Of a DNA stretch of 64,000 nucleotides, positions 11,195 to 22,920 are shown piece by piece. The DNA is taken from NCBI GenBank assembly GCA_013076295.1, contig RQOL01000466.1:4693080-4757079 (forward strand). The letters are read 5' to 3'. Under the pieces are notes generated by a model that ran no database searches, was not told the DNA's origin, and saw nothing but the letters and a program-made list of their open reading frames with translations. Each line of letters begins with the position of its first letter. Position 1 is the stretch's first letter. A program made the position numbers and the translations under genes. Source of the DNA: Sanderia malayensis. Taxonomy: Eukaryota; Cnidaria; Scyphozoa; Semaeostomeae; Pelagiidae.

Positions 11195-12215
11195 TGTTAC
11201 ATCATGCACACTCCTGCGCAGTAGTCCATATATTGCACAGCGCATATACGCCCACCTTTAGGGCACTCTAATTCTAACCCCAACCTTAACCTTAAACCTA
11301 ACCCTAACCTTAAACCTAACTGTAACCCTAACTGAGGCACAAGACACTCTCAGTAGTATTACGCCATGCATACTCCTGCGCAGTAGCCTACATATGGCAC
11401 TGCGCATACACGCCCACCTTTGGGGCACTCTAATCCTAACCCTAACCCTAACCTTAATCCTAATCCAAACCCTGACCTGATACACGAGACACTGTCAGTA
11501 GTATTACGTCATGCATACTCCTGCGCAGTAGCCTATATATGGCACTGCGCATATACGCCCACCTTTACGTCACTCTAACCCTAGCCCTAACCCTAAGCGT
11601 AACTGTAACTGATGCACGAGACACTGTCAGTAGTATTACGTCATCCATACTCCTGCGCAGTAGCCTATATATGGCACTGCGCATATACGCCCACCTTTAC
11701 GTCACTCTAACCCTTACCCTAACCCTAAGCCTAACTGATATACGATACAATGTCAACAGTATTACGTCATGCACACTCCTGCGCATTAGCCTACATATGG
11801 CACTGCGCATACACGCCCACCTTTGGGGCACTCTAATCCTAACCCTAACCCTAGCCCTAACCCTAACCCTAAGCCTAACTGATACACGATACAATGTCAT
11901 CAGTATTACATCATGCATACTCCTGCGCAGTAGCCTATATATGGCACTGCGCATATACGCCCACCTTTACGTCACTCTAACCCTAACCCTAACCCTAAGC
12001 CTAACTGATATACGATACAATGTCAACAGTATTACGTCATGCACACTCCTGCGCAGTAGCCTATATATGGCACTGCGCATATACGCCCACCTTTACGTCA
12101 CTCTAACCCTTACCCTAACCCTAACCCTAACCCTAACTGATACACCAGACACTGTCAGTAGTATACGTCATGCAAACTCCTGTGCAGTAGCCTATATATG
12201 GCACTGCGCATGCAA
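11195..12215 (+). repeat. Satellite array with telomere-type CCCTAA blocks, eight units of 126-162 bp
   Basis: A TGCGCAGTAGCCTATATATG core (or variant) starts at 11215, 11377, 11522, 11654, 11780, 11924, 12050 and 12181. Each unit continues GGCACTGCGCATATACGCCC, then ACCTTTACGTCACTC, then two to several CTAACC/CCCTAA hexamers, and then ACTGTCAGTAGTATTACGTC-like sequence. The core forms a hairpin (TGCGCAGT/ACTGCGCA arms). Unit lengths differ mostly by multiples of six, that is by telomere hexamer number. Confidence 0.9.
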
Positions 12216-12282
12216 GGCCACATCAATGAGGCCACATTTTGGTAATTTAAATTACAACTTGATCAAAACACAAACTAGACGT

Positions 12283-12355
12283 CCTCATCTGGTTTTGAAC
12301 CAGTGGTCCTGAGGTTAGTTTGCAGGTAAGTTACCATTAGTCTACAGCAGCGCTT
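12283..12355 (-). repeat. tRNA-like pol III box pair (SINE head or degenerate tRNA)
   Basis: On the minus strand an A-box-like TAGACTAATGG is followed about 30 bases later by a perfect-form B-box GGTTCAAAACC inside a CTGG/CCAG stem. The acceptor ends do not pair, so this is not an intact tRNA gene. It directly follows the satellite array. Confidence 0.35.
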
Positions 12356-12860
12356 CCTAACAGGAGAGAATATCATAAGGTCAAAGTTCTGTTTCTTATT
12401 TCTCAGCGAAAACAACTAGTGAGATCTGATCATTGGTTGTACATCACAGCAGCACTCTTAACAATGTTAAGAGCTAATTTAATGCTTTATACTAAAAAAA
12501 ACTTGATATTTGGGTTGATTTTAGCTTTCATTGGAGTCCAAGTATCGAAAGTTTGTCGCTGCGGTATGCTCCTTCGCATGAACCATAGCTCCAACTCTAA
12601 GCCAATAGGATGTCACGATGGATGTTACGTCAAGCAAAGTTTCTTGCCAGCATTGCTCTCACGGGAGTCAAGGTCGGTCCTGTCTATTCACCACTCACAG
12701 CAAGATAACAAATATTCTATACATGGAGGAAAGCAAAGAGGAAGACTCGAAGCATGGCAAAAATGGGGTTATCTTCAAATCAAGGACTTAATTTGTTTTA
12801 TTATGCATGTAGTCTACTTGGTGTGAAATCAATTTCAAATTCTTGCTGACCAGTGTAAAT

Positions 12861-15800
12861 ATGAAAATGGCGTTGATACGGCAGGCCCTATCTGGCCTAA
12901 GAAACATTGGCAAGGCCACCAGAACGATGTCTTTGATGGCTTACCAACAAACCGTTATTAAATCCCCAAAATACCATGATAGAGTGCAGCTGAAACTTAA
13001 TGGAACGAATTTAAATACTTTTCGGAAGATTACAGCAAGTGCAAGCACAAGTGCTGGATCCGAGACCGAGGAGTTATCAAGGGGTTTCATCAACAGAGAC
13101 AGAATTATTCTTTTTGGCTTAGGTAAGCTTGTCTGCTGTAATTTATGCTTCCTTCAATCAATAACAAGACGTGATTTAGTTACGAAATGGGCGATACATA
13201 GTTTTCAATCAGCTTGCGTCAAAATACTTCTCCAAAATTTAATTCTCAATTCAAAAGAGCCCCCTTTATCTATCTTTAATTCCTGGACTGAAAAATAACG
13301 CATTTCTATAAGTAGGTTTTTCAGAGCACCATATTTTTAAATGTATCTTATTGTCCACAATGGTTTGAGTAACTTTCTGTGGCATTTGTATCTGTGGTTT
13401 TTCAAATTACCATTCGTCCAACAAAGAAGTCTTGATCAGAAATAGTTTCTAAAACTCATATGTTATTCATTTAAAAAATATCAAATAATTTTGATTTTTC
13501 CCTTGTTGGATTAATTATCCATTGTTGATTACTTGCTATTCAAGGAATTCATACTGATTGTTATTGTTTTTCAATACAGGGTGTTAATTTAACATCTTTG
13601 CATGCTTCCATATTTATTTATTGTACTCCAACTCTATTTCTAGGTGCAGCCTTTGTAGTTTACCTTTGTTATGATGCAAAGAAAAGAAACGAAAGAATAC
13701 AATTTCGTATAAAAGCAAGACAGATACACGACTCTGTCACCAAAGCACAGGTAAAAGTCAATGGTTAACTTTTCAGGATCTTCATACTGTATAAATACTC
13801 AAAATATATGATTTTCATGGAATTTGTGTTGCTATTTGCAGAGTGCAGTCAGTGAACAACATTATGAAGAGGCTAGTGTACTTTACAGAGAAGCAATGGA
13901 GTTAGCAAAAAGTGAAACAGATGAGAGTTATGGTAAAACATTCACTTTAGAAATATTAGACCAGGTGATGCTTCTATTACAGATTATCCTCATCCTTTTG
14001 AATTTCAAAATTTAAAATCATAGCAAAGGGTAATAATTTGGTGCAATTGTTTCCACAGCTTGCTAATTTGGCATATGAAATACAACATTGGGAGGAGGTA
14101 TGATGTGCTCACATTGCTTATGTTTCTTTGAGAGTTAGCTTATTATTTCAAGTCACTCGAGTCAATTTGAGTCAAGGATTGGATGAAATCAGGATGAAAT
14201 GAAACTTAATGTCTAACCTAAACTTAATATCACCTAGGCTGAAGATTTATTCAAAGAAACCTTGCAGAGAATGCTTAAATCTGGCATGGAAAAGGTGGTG
14301 ATTTTATCCAGATATGGATTTCTTGTAGAATGCTTTGAGAACATATTCACACTTACACCAAATGTTTCATTTGTTGTTTTAGGATAGTGATGTAGTCATT
14401 GAGACCTCGTTAAAATTAGCAAAGGTTTACAGCCACCTTGGCAAGTGAGTAAACAGATATGTTATTTTTATTCATTTTATTTCCTTGCATTTTCATTTAA
14501 ATCTTGAGTTCCTTGTTTGAAAAATAAATCTATTGTCTTATTATCTATTCGCTGTTGTTTTGTAGCAATGAATTAGCAACTGAAGGTTTCCAGTTTTGTA
14601 TGGAAACTTTGGACAAGAAAATTCAGTATATGACAGATATTCCTGATGATACGTGAGTCCTTGTAATAAATTAATCCTCTTCAATTTTCTTCCAATCTTT
14701 CTTGTGTATATCATCAGAGTTTTCTGATGATAAATAAATTCTTCTGACAAAACACTCTTCATCAATCAATGAAATAATTGGCTTAATTGTGTGATGTTGA
14801 TATTATAATCAGATATTTTTTTTGGAGATTCATTTCTACTTTTCAAACTCATTTTGTACAATTTACAATGAATCCCAAACAAAAACCAGCCATAATGATT
14901 TTATGTTTAGTTTGGCTCTATTTGGCATGACTCTGACGGAATATGGAACACATTTCAAAGCAATTGGCAGACTAGATGAGTCAGAAAGGGCATTTTCAAG
15001 AGCATTGAATATTGCCAAACAGGTCCTTGGGCCAACCCATGAACAGGTAAACAACAATTAACAGAATAATCAATATTGAAGTTACTTGAAAAGATGTTCA
15101 GTGTATAGTGCTTTATTCATCAAGATCACAATTTTCAGTTAAAGTATTGTTTGTCAACAATTTGCTCATTATCTTGCATTGTTGTACCAAGGTCCTCTAA
15201 ATCAATAACTTAGCCATATGCATTTGTTTGCAAAACTTCATTTGTTTACCTTTCCATAAATAATGCATTATGACGTAAATTGTGGCAATATTTGCTTCTC
15301 GCATTCAAACGGGATCCAATGAATGCGCGTCTTGTACCTTTTGATCACCATGGTTATGACTCAGAAAATCTCGTTCTCATTTTTGTTGCGAGACCTTAAC
15401 TTGATTCAGAAACCCAAATTGCTAAATCATTTTTCAAACGGCTATCTTTATCCTGTTGTGGCACGGATGGTGTTTGCATTTCAGCAATTATTATATTTCT
15501 TTTTGAGTAGACGTCTGTTATCACAAATGACTTGGCGACCGTTTACGATGAAAAGGGTCGATACAACAAGGCTGAAAGACTTGTACAAAAAGCTATAACC
15601 ATAGCAAAGACAACTGCACCCGAAAATCTACCTGCTTACACATACAATCTGGGTGCTATTCTAATGCATAAAGGTTTGTTTAACTTCGTGTTATATGCTT
15701 ACAAAATGATGGTACCAGTAGAGAGAATAGAACACACCCGTGGTGAACACGCCTGAGAAGCGGCCGACTACGCAGCGTACAATGTGTGTTGTTAATCGAT

Positions 15801-15939
15801 GTGTTTGTTTATATCAGGCGAATTTACGAAGTCAAAGAAAGCACTGCGACAGGCCCTGCGCCTTGCCGAAGAAAACGAAGATGAAGAAGCCCTAGAGCTC
15901 ATCAAAAGCAGTATGCTAAAACTGGATGTTGACACGTAA
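12861..15939 (+). CDS. TTC19: Tetratricopeptide repeat protein 19, mitochondrial
   Basis: Inner-membrane TPR protein required for complex III (Rieske protein turnover). Ten exons: 12861-13122, 13644-13750, 13842-13964, 14059-14097, 14238-14294, 14383-14444, 14566-14652, 14911-15046, 15511-15673 and 15818-15939 (TAA); 1158 bases, 385 residues (human 380). The N terminus is basic and Ser/Thr-rich, as in a mitochondrial presequence. A single hydrophobic segment GAAFVVYLCY follows at about residue 88. TPR helices then follow, e.g. HYEEASVLYREAMELAKSE, FGMTLTEYGTHFKAIGRLDE, FSRALNIAKQVLGPTHEQ and VYDEKGRYNKAERLVQKA. The ATG at 12861 was preferred to in-frame non-ATG codons upstream. The family call is secure. 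Confidence 0.96.
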
Positions 15940-17026
15940 CACCACAACGCCATATCAACAATATTTTGATTATATATTCCATGGACGTTCACCATTCTTA
16001 TAGATATATAAATATATATACAAAGTGACAATGTGCGATGCCTACGCCCCACTGAAACCATTTGTTGCTGTTATAAAACTTTCCCTATTTTATCTCCGAA
16101 GATTTGGCAATTTGAGGATTTTCAATGTTGTGAAATCAATTGCTTGTGCGTTAAATTGCATAAAGCTATCTTCCACTTATTATATTATTACTACCCGGGC
16201 TTCCAGTTGGCATGGCCTTCTTAAGAAGACGCTATTAGCAAACTCTACTTATCCTGCCATAAACATTAACATTCCAAGTATTAAGCATTCGTTTTGAATG
16301 TTTGCGTGTGAAGTGCTTTAGTCATTGTTATGTCGCGTGTTGTAGCTCGGTGCTGCCTTAGTTGAATTGAAACTATAGTCTGTGTTTGAGACAAGCTACG
16401 CTATATTATCCTAATTTGACATGCTAAATTATTAGATTCGATTTTCGCTAGTTTCCCGGGGTATGTATTTTAAATAGTGCTTTGTAAGCATGTCCCCAAA
16501 TCAACGGAAGCTGTTGGTTGATAAACAATTAATTAGCAATTGAAAATGTCCATAGACATACTGATTGCTTTGCAATGCAAGTATTATATAACCAAGGGCT
16601 TGACAGCTTAAGCTTAGCATATTGTGTCAAATATAAATCACAATATTACATTCATGAATATTTGCAGTTTTAATAAAATGTTCATATTATACTAACTCCT
16701 GTCTACAACAAACGCACTGTGTGAATTTGTAAAAACACCGTTTATGTATTAGAATAGTGACAGGTTTTAGCATTGATTGTGTACTGGTACATTTGAGTAA
16801 CTGGCTCATGTTCCTGATGGATAATGCACCATTATTTGATTTACTCTGAGTACTGATTAAATTTTTATGGCTCTTGCGTACCCCATGTTTATGGCCCATT
16901 TGTATCTCACGTCTCCCGTGTTGTTTATTTCCTTTTATAGCCATTGTGCCTCTAAAAGAACCTTTCCTATATCCTGATCATCCAGCTCTGGCACACCTTC
17001 TGATAGTGTGGAGCATGCAAAATCAT
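15940..17026. other. Convergent 3' region between TTC19 and BBS12
   Basis: No gene is seen. It is AT-rich, with an AATAAA on the plus strand (16672-16677) and TTTATT on the minus side near 16925. ORFs of 60-90 codons on both strands look like chance. Confidence 0.6.
16672..16677 (+). terminator. Candidate TTC19 polyadenylation signal
   Basis: AATAAA in TTTTAATAAAATG, about 730 bases after the stop. The distance makes it a candidate only. Confidence 0.35.
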
Positions 17027-19990
17027 TCACAATGATCCTTCATCTACGCCTGTAGTTATCACCATATCAACCTTTGTTATCGATTGCACCAGCTTGACTG
17101 CTCGTTTCCACGCTTCGGTTTTCGACACTGGATCATCCAACACTATTCCCGAACGATGGTTACCCATCGCATTCGTCGACAGCTGTAGAACATATCGTTC
17201 AATGCCTCTGGCAAATTCATCGTAAACTATGTCTCGATATAAATCTGCTTCAATCTGCATCCAACGAGGAAGGATTTGTGATGATGGACGATTCCCTTCG
17301 TGTCGTTTTTCTGTGGAAATAAAAAATTTGCAATGATACAATTCTTGGAGTGAGCGATTGCAACCGAGGCTCGTGTCTGGAGGGGAGGTTCAGGAAATCT
17401 CATGTTTTATCTGCTGGAAGAAAATCCTTTAACATGTCATGTGTGTTCCAGCTTGGTCCACAGGGTGACTCGTACCAGATAGTCAAATAAATTTCAGTGT
17501 TGTTGAGGACTGATCAAGATGTGTCAAAAAAACCATAAGATTTACTTACCAGATGGGAGTCGAAGTTTCTCGATGCATTTGCGTTCTATTTCTCCACCAC
17601 CAATCAAACATTGTCCATGGTTGAGAATATTGCGTAGTTTGTAGCACGCGCTCCAAAAAGATTCTTCAAGAAGAGCAGCCATATTCAAAGTTGTCGCACA
17701 CAACATCACAGTAATGAAGCTCTGCCCGTATTGGCTGAATTCAATAGAAACCAACGTCGTATTTCCACCTCTGGTCTTGTCATTCAATCGTTCTTTCTTG
17801 GGCGATCGAAGCACTGATAACTTAACAGAGTGATGACCGATACAATCTTCATCCATATCGCCTAGCGATGAGATAATCGCCGCACCAGTTGCTACAGACA
17901 GTGCTTGCAAATGCTTGTACGATGAAATGTTTATTGCGATGACACCATGCGCCGAGCACTCTTCACAGAATCCGGCCTTGTCGCCTTTGTATAGAATGCA
18001 TGAAACTCCGAAAGATGATAGAAGCTTCCAAACGCCATTATCATAATTGTGATAATCGTGATTAACGTGGCTCATACGTGACTCGCTGTACTTTTTAGCT
18101 GTGGGCATCTGAACGTGTTTTGAACAGTGAGACAATGGATCAAAGTCTAGCAAACATATTTTGATGAATTTTCCTTCCATCCCGTGCACTAGAACGCTTA
18201 CATCTGAAGACTTGATCGATATACAAAGTCCTTCAAAAACAAATGATTCCTCACTTGGTTTGTTATCCAAAATCTCCGTAAAAATATTGTTCACATCCAG
18301 CTTCAAACCACCAAAATGCAAGCATCGGTTTTGCGACCTGACAATACCCAGAGTTTTTTCCAACAGCTTTGCAATGACATTGTTTCCTCTGCTTAAACCA
18401 ATAGTTAACCTCTTTATGAGTTCATTCATTGAATCGTTCTGACTTTCTTCAGTATTGCCTTGCATCAGATGCCTACTGTACTTGTTCAAAAATGCTTTCC
18501 TTTCAGGCAAACATTCCTTCTTTCCGCTACAATACTTGGTTTGGCTTTGTGAACTTGAGTTCAAACATGACTGTGAAGTGTCAATGTCAGTTTTTGTAGC
18601 AGTGGATCCAAGTAAATTTGAGCAATGCAACATGACATCACATTCTGAATCTGTTTTATTTTCATTGGCATTGAAATAGATGTCCACAACCCCCTCCAAT
18701 AGTAACTCATGCTTAACTATTTCTTCAAGGCAGCATGCTAATGCATCATCAAAAAGTTGATGTACAATCGGCAACGGTATGCCCTAACAGTATTCAAAAC
18801 CATGCTTATAAAATACGCAAAAACCAAAGTTAATCATCTTAACAACTATGTTGTTTGCTGTCACCCTTGCTCTAATCACACAAAATACAACCAACAGCAC
18901 TTTTAATTAAAACTTGACTTCATAAGGTTCATTAAGATCTCTTTCCTGATTTCTCAAGCAAAAATATTTCAGTCGCTTAGTAATTTTTTTTAGCAAGGAC
19001 TGAGTTTTTTAACTTTTTAATTAAACCTCTTTGAGGCAAAATTTGAAGAGCTAATTATGATTCAAAGCCCAACACATTGACCAAGAAATTTTCATGACAT
19101 CTGTTAATCCTTCAAGTCGGAATATGATAATTTGGGGCTTTGAATATTTGAGAACTAACAAGTAAATATCTTCTGGATATAAAAATAGGTCTCCTACCTT
19201 GTCTACCAAGCTTTCATATGACTGCAACCAACTGCCAACCATAAATACAAGTGTAGCACATCCAGTTCCATGATAATTCTTCAAGCCACGGCTAGCATCG
19301 TAGATTATAGAAATTGCTGGATGCTAGAGAAAAAGAAGAGAAGTTCAGACCTTGATAGGTAAATGGGCTAAACGTATGTATGAACAAAGATATGAAGGAA
19401 TGCAAGCAAGCAAAAATACTCTCACATAATGGCATAATTAAGTAGCAGCACTAGAAGTATGATTCAAGCTCAAATTTAAAGGATTTAAAATACATTTACC
19501 TCAACATCCACAATTTGAAAAAGTTTCACTGTGCTTGATGTCAGTTCAAAATTACCATCTACACCAACAATGCATTTGACACTGAGAAATAAAAATACAA
19601 TGATATAGCCTTTGGGTTTGACCATTCACAAATGCCTACAGCTTGCCGAGTTAATGCAAATAAAACATAACTTTGTCAAATTAAAAATGATACCTTTTAT
19701 TGCAACCAAGCAGAGATGCTGCAGTAAAAGCTGGAAAGAGAAAGAAAAGCAAAATCAATGGATGATAACCAACGGCAACCCAATGAAACAAGAAAACATG
19801 AAACAGACCAACCCATTTTCACCTGGCTGTACTGTAGTATAGTACCCTCTTATCAGCGTAAGCTAAAATTTGCGGAGAATTTTGTTCAAGTAAAGAAAAT
19901 TAGCTGTAGAAAAATGATGGTAGATGAACAAGTATTACCTATACTCTTGGATGCTTGGAGAAAACTCTGTGAAACGGAAAACTTTGCCAT
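17027..19990 (-). CDS. BBS12: BBS12-like chaperonin-related protein
   Basis: Group II chaperonin-like Bardet-Biedl protein that helps assemble the BBSome for ciliary traffic. Six exons: 19939-19990 (ATG), 19694-19730, 19500-19581, 19198-19323, 17550-18783 and 17027-17310 (TGA); 1815 bases, 604 residues (human about 710), phases consistent. Diagnostic pieces: SFLQASKSIALTAASLLG at the N terminus; GTGCATLVFMVGSWLQS followed by GIPLPIVHQLFDDAL (equatorial-domain pattern); SVATGAAIISSLGDMDEDCIG in the middle; SFWSACYKLRNILNHGQCLIGGGEIE; and the C-terminal SKTEAWKRAVKLVQSITKVD and MVITTG. The ATP-hydrolysis GDGT motif is not seen, as in BBS12. The large central exon is more divergent. A related BBS/MKKS family member is the main alternative. 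Confidence 0.85.
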
Positions 19991-20544
19991 AAAACACTAT
20001 ACCATGTGCAAGTGCAAGTAACAAAAATTGAAAATGTTGAAATTTTCAAAATTGCTGTCATTGCTGTTGTTTTGCTGTTTGTCTTAAGTTGGGCACCAAA
20101 CCGAGGCTGGAAAAATAGTTCTTGATTTGGCCACTAGTATCTTTTGCCAACCTGTCCGAAAATAATTTTTGATATGGCGTCAAAATGGCGATTAATAACA
20201 CAACAACGAGGGACTTCTTTAGTCTGTTTGAATCAATATAATGTATACACTAAGTCTAGATATTTTCCAACACGGTGGGTAGTATTTATGGTATTTGTTT
20301 ACTTCATTTAACCAGTTTTTTCATTACATAAGAAAGTTTTAAGCTCGAGTTGACATGTCCAGGAGGCACCCTCTCCACTCCAGGAAGTACCTAATGTCAA
20401 GCCCATAATCGACATATGTCTCTTTATCTCTGCGACTGTGAATTGCCAAGAAATATGGAATAATTTTTCTATAAACCTTTGTCTTTCAGATGTTATTGTA
20501 GACAATCAAGAAATATCTTCCATCAAGAACATAATACCAAAATT
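19991..20544. promoter_or_regulatory. Shared divergent promoter region, BBS12 / COQ10
   Basis: 554 bases separate the two start codons, which point away from each other, so both promoters must lie here or in the 5' UTRs. I see no clear TATA box and no good X-box. Confidence 0.5.
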
Positions 20545-22753
20545 ATGATGTATACCTCATCAAGAGCTGTCTCTCTTCTTCGACCTAGTCTTTTATGCTC
20601 ATTTAATAAATTTAACAGCCTGCCATGCAGGACATTTTTAGGATTTCCAAATATGCCTGAAGCTCTCAAAGGAAAAAGGAAAGAATTCTCTGAGAGAAAA
20701 CTGCTAGGGTATGATGTGCTACTCAGCAACAATTTTTCAATGGTTTCATTGTCTTTGTCTAATCTGTGTCGTGTGAAGTGAAAACATTTGATCTGACAGA
20801 CATACCCTTATTACTATTATTGCTGATATTGCTTATTCCTTCTAGATTTTCTATGGAGCAAATGTATGATGTTGTAGCCAATGTTGATGATTATAAATAC
20901 TTTGTTCCGTGGTGTCGCAATTCAAAAATAATAGAAACTAAGCCTGGCCATCTGCGAGCAATCCTTGAAGTCGGCTTTCCCCCATTAATTGAACGATACT
21001 CTTCAATATTAACAGTCGCAAAACCCAATCTTGTCAAGGTAGAACCATAAATCATAAATATACTACATTATAAACACATTGTTTAATCCACTCACTGTAA
21101 GCTAATGCAATTATTCAACTGCTTTTTAATGTTACCTGTCACTTGCAAGAGGTCAACTGCTTTTTCTGGCTGATAATATAATATTACTGTTATTGTCTTT
21201 CAGTCGGAATGCATAGATGGAGAAATGTTTAATTACATGAGAGCTATTTGGAGATTCAGCAGAGGGATTCCGGGACGAGACGATACTTGTACACTTGATT
21301 TCCATGTAAGAATTTTGTGCCTATTATCACTTGCAAATCAGGTCCCATCATGGGTATCACTACCTCCATGTTGGGACCTTATATACAAAGCATGAAGGTA
21401 TTATTACCTCCATGCTTTGTATAAAAGCTCCTGCCCCGTGCAGGTAGCAATACCAACCAATCGCGGCAAGTATTTATCAGTCAATTATTTATCAATCTAC
21501 CTCTTGAAACATCAATTTCATGTCTGTATCATGTTTTTCGGATTGTTCGGGCAATAAACCTGATGAATATAAATCAGTACATCATAATAAGATTGATCTA
21601 TCGTGTCATGATCCGGAGTGTTTATGGGTGTTATGTTCTGCCAGATACTTCTCTAGCAAGGCAAAGATCATCAGGCAAAGTGAGAAAGATCAGGGCTTCA
21701 TTTAAATATGTACTGTTGAGCAAACATCAGGGGAGGTCTTTTATGTTTTCTGTTTTTCAGTATATCATGGTTATTTTCCTTTCCAGATTGCGTTTGAATT
21801 CAAATCTGCTCTACATTCACACCTATCCTCAATGTTCTTTGATGAAGTAGTCAAGAAAATGGTGACTGCATTTGAAAAAAGGTGCGAGTCAATCCACGGA
21901 TGCAGCATACCATCAAAAACAGCTTTGAAACGTAAGCGAAGGCTAGGCATCCGGCGACCTGGTAAGCAAAGGATCATATGCATCCAATTTTTTGCCTTTT
22001 GATAAGCGCAAAAATTCTTATGATTCATTTCGTTTCCCACAGTTGAATCAAGGTGACATACAATATCTGCTGATCAGAGATAGCTGGGTCATTGTGAATT
22101 GACTTATATTTAATTAAGTGCCAGGATTGATTTATATTTAACAGATTTTGTTGATGTTATGATGAAAATAGCATTATATTGCTTTGCAAATTATCCCACT
22201 GTCAAATTCAGATAGACTATTCCAAAGACAATAACAATAACTAGTGTTTTGGCTGCCATATATTCTATATAAAAGTTTATTCTCGTAAATCTTTTATTTT
22301 GTCCTGTCATTATTATTCATTTTAACAATGATTACAATTTATTCAAATACTGGTGATATGTACAAACATCATAAATATCAGTAGTAAAATCTCTATTAAG
22401 TCCCCTCCCAATTAAACCCCCCTTCTTTATTAAGCCCCCCTTTTTTCTGAAATTGTCAAGAATGATGAAAGGATGATTGATTTAACCAAATAGAAACTCC
22501 AAGTTATTTAACTTTTACTTTACACAAATATTTGCTTAAGTTTATTTGAAAATTTTATTGAACCCTCTTTTCTACTTTGCTAAACTCCCAGCTGAAACCT
22601 CAAAAATTAAATTACCCCCCCCCCCAGAGTTTTTATGGTATGTGATGAAAACTTGAGTTTTTATTATTTATTCTAGCAGATATGCTTGGCTTTATTTCTA
22701 GCATTCCTGAGAAGGTTAACATTGACTTCAAGAGCAGTTCAAATAAACTTTGA
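20545..22753 (+). CDS. COQ10: Coenzyme Q-binding protein COQ10, mitochondrial
   Basis: START/SRPBCC-fold protein that binds ubiquinone and supports respiratory electron transfer in mitochondria. Five exons: 20545-20708, 20846-21038, 21204-21305, 21787-21961 and 22677-22753 (TGA); 711 bases, 236 residues, phases consistent. A basic, Arg/Ser-rich presequence is followed by [82 protein letters not shown] and [17 protein letters not shown], all classic COQ10 blocks. The last small exon ([20 protein letters not shown]) follows a 715-base intron. Without it the frame would read on to a TGA at 22003 with unlike sequence. The gene is convergent with the BACE-like gene, the stops being 168 bases apart. 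Confidence 0.96.
22382..22640. mobile_element. Weak TIR-like element in COQ10 intron 4
   Basis: Starts TAGTAAAATCTCTATTAAGT with CCCCTCCCAATTAAACCCC following, and ends in a run of C followed by AGAGTTTTTATGGTA. The ends pair loosely. It resembles the AATAAGCCCCC family in style but is too diverged to assign firmly. Confidence 0.4.
22742..22747 (+). terminator. AATAAA overlapping the COQ10 stop region
   Basis: The hexamer lies in the last codons (AAT AAA CTT TGA). No other close AATAAA was found for this convergent gene, so it may serve for both coding and cleavage with a very short 3' UTR. Confidence 0.3.
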
Positions 22754-22920
22754 CTCTTAGAAGATCTGATAAGAAGAGCAGAGCTAGTTCATGGTGGCTC
22801 CATAACTTGACCCGGCAGAGCGCTTTTACATTTCAACGTGGAAAGTTACCAGCTTTGCTGCACGGCCACTTCATACAAGAGCCAGGAATTAAATCCCAGA
22901 AAAGCAACGAAAATTCGCAA

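Larger units (their letters stand above)
10627..12860. other. Divergent intergenic region between NIFK and TTC19
   Basis: The region separates the two start codons. It holds a short 2A-containing ORF, the telomere-motif satellite and a tRNA-like sequence (each listed). The last 500 bases, before the TTC19 ATG, show no recognisable feature beyond chance ORFs. TTC19's promoter presumably lies there. Confidence 0.6.

Noticed and set aside
11539..12312. Plus-strand ORF of 257 codons across the satellite
   Set aside because: It exists because the satellite and its hexamer blocks change length mostly by multiples of three; composition is pure repeat (LTLTLT runs) and has no protein-like features.
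12283..12355. Intact tRNA gene
   Set aside because: A- and B-box-like motifs are present but the acceptor and anticodon stems do not fold; kept only as a tRNA-like repeat.
12419..12826. Plus-strand open frame of 135 codons upstream of TTC19
   Set aside because: Starts at GTG, has no recognisable motif or splice context, and sits in the TTC19 5' region; most likely chance.
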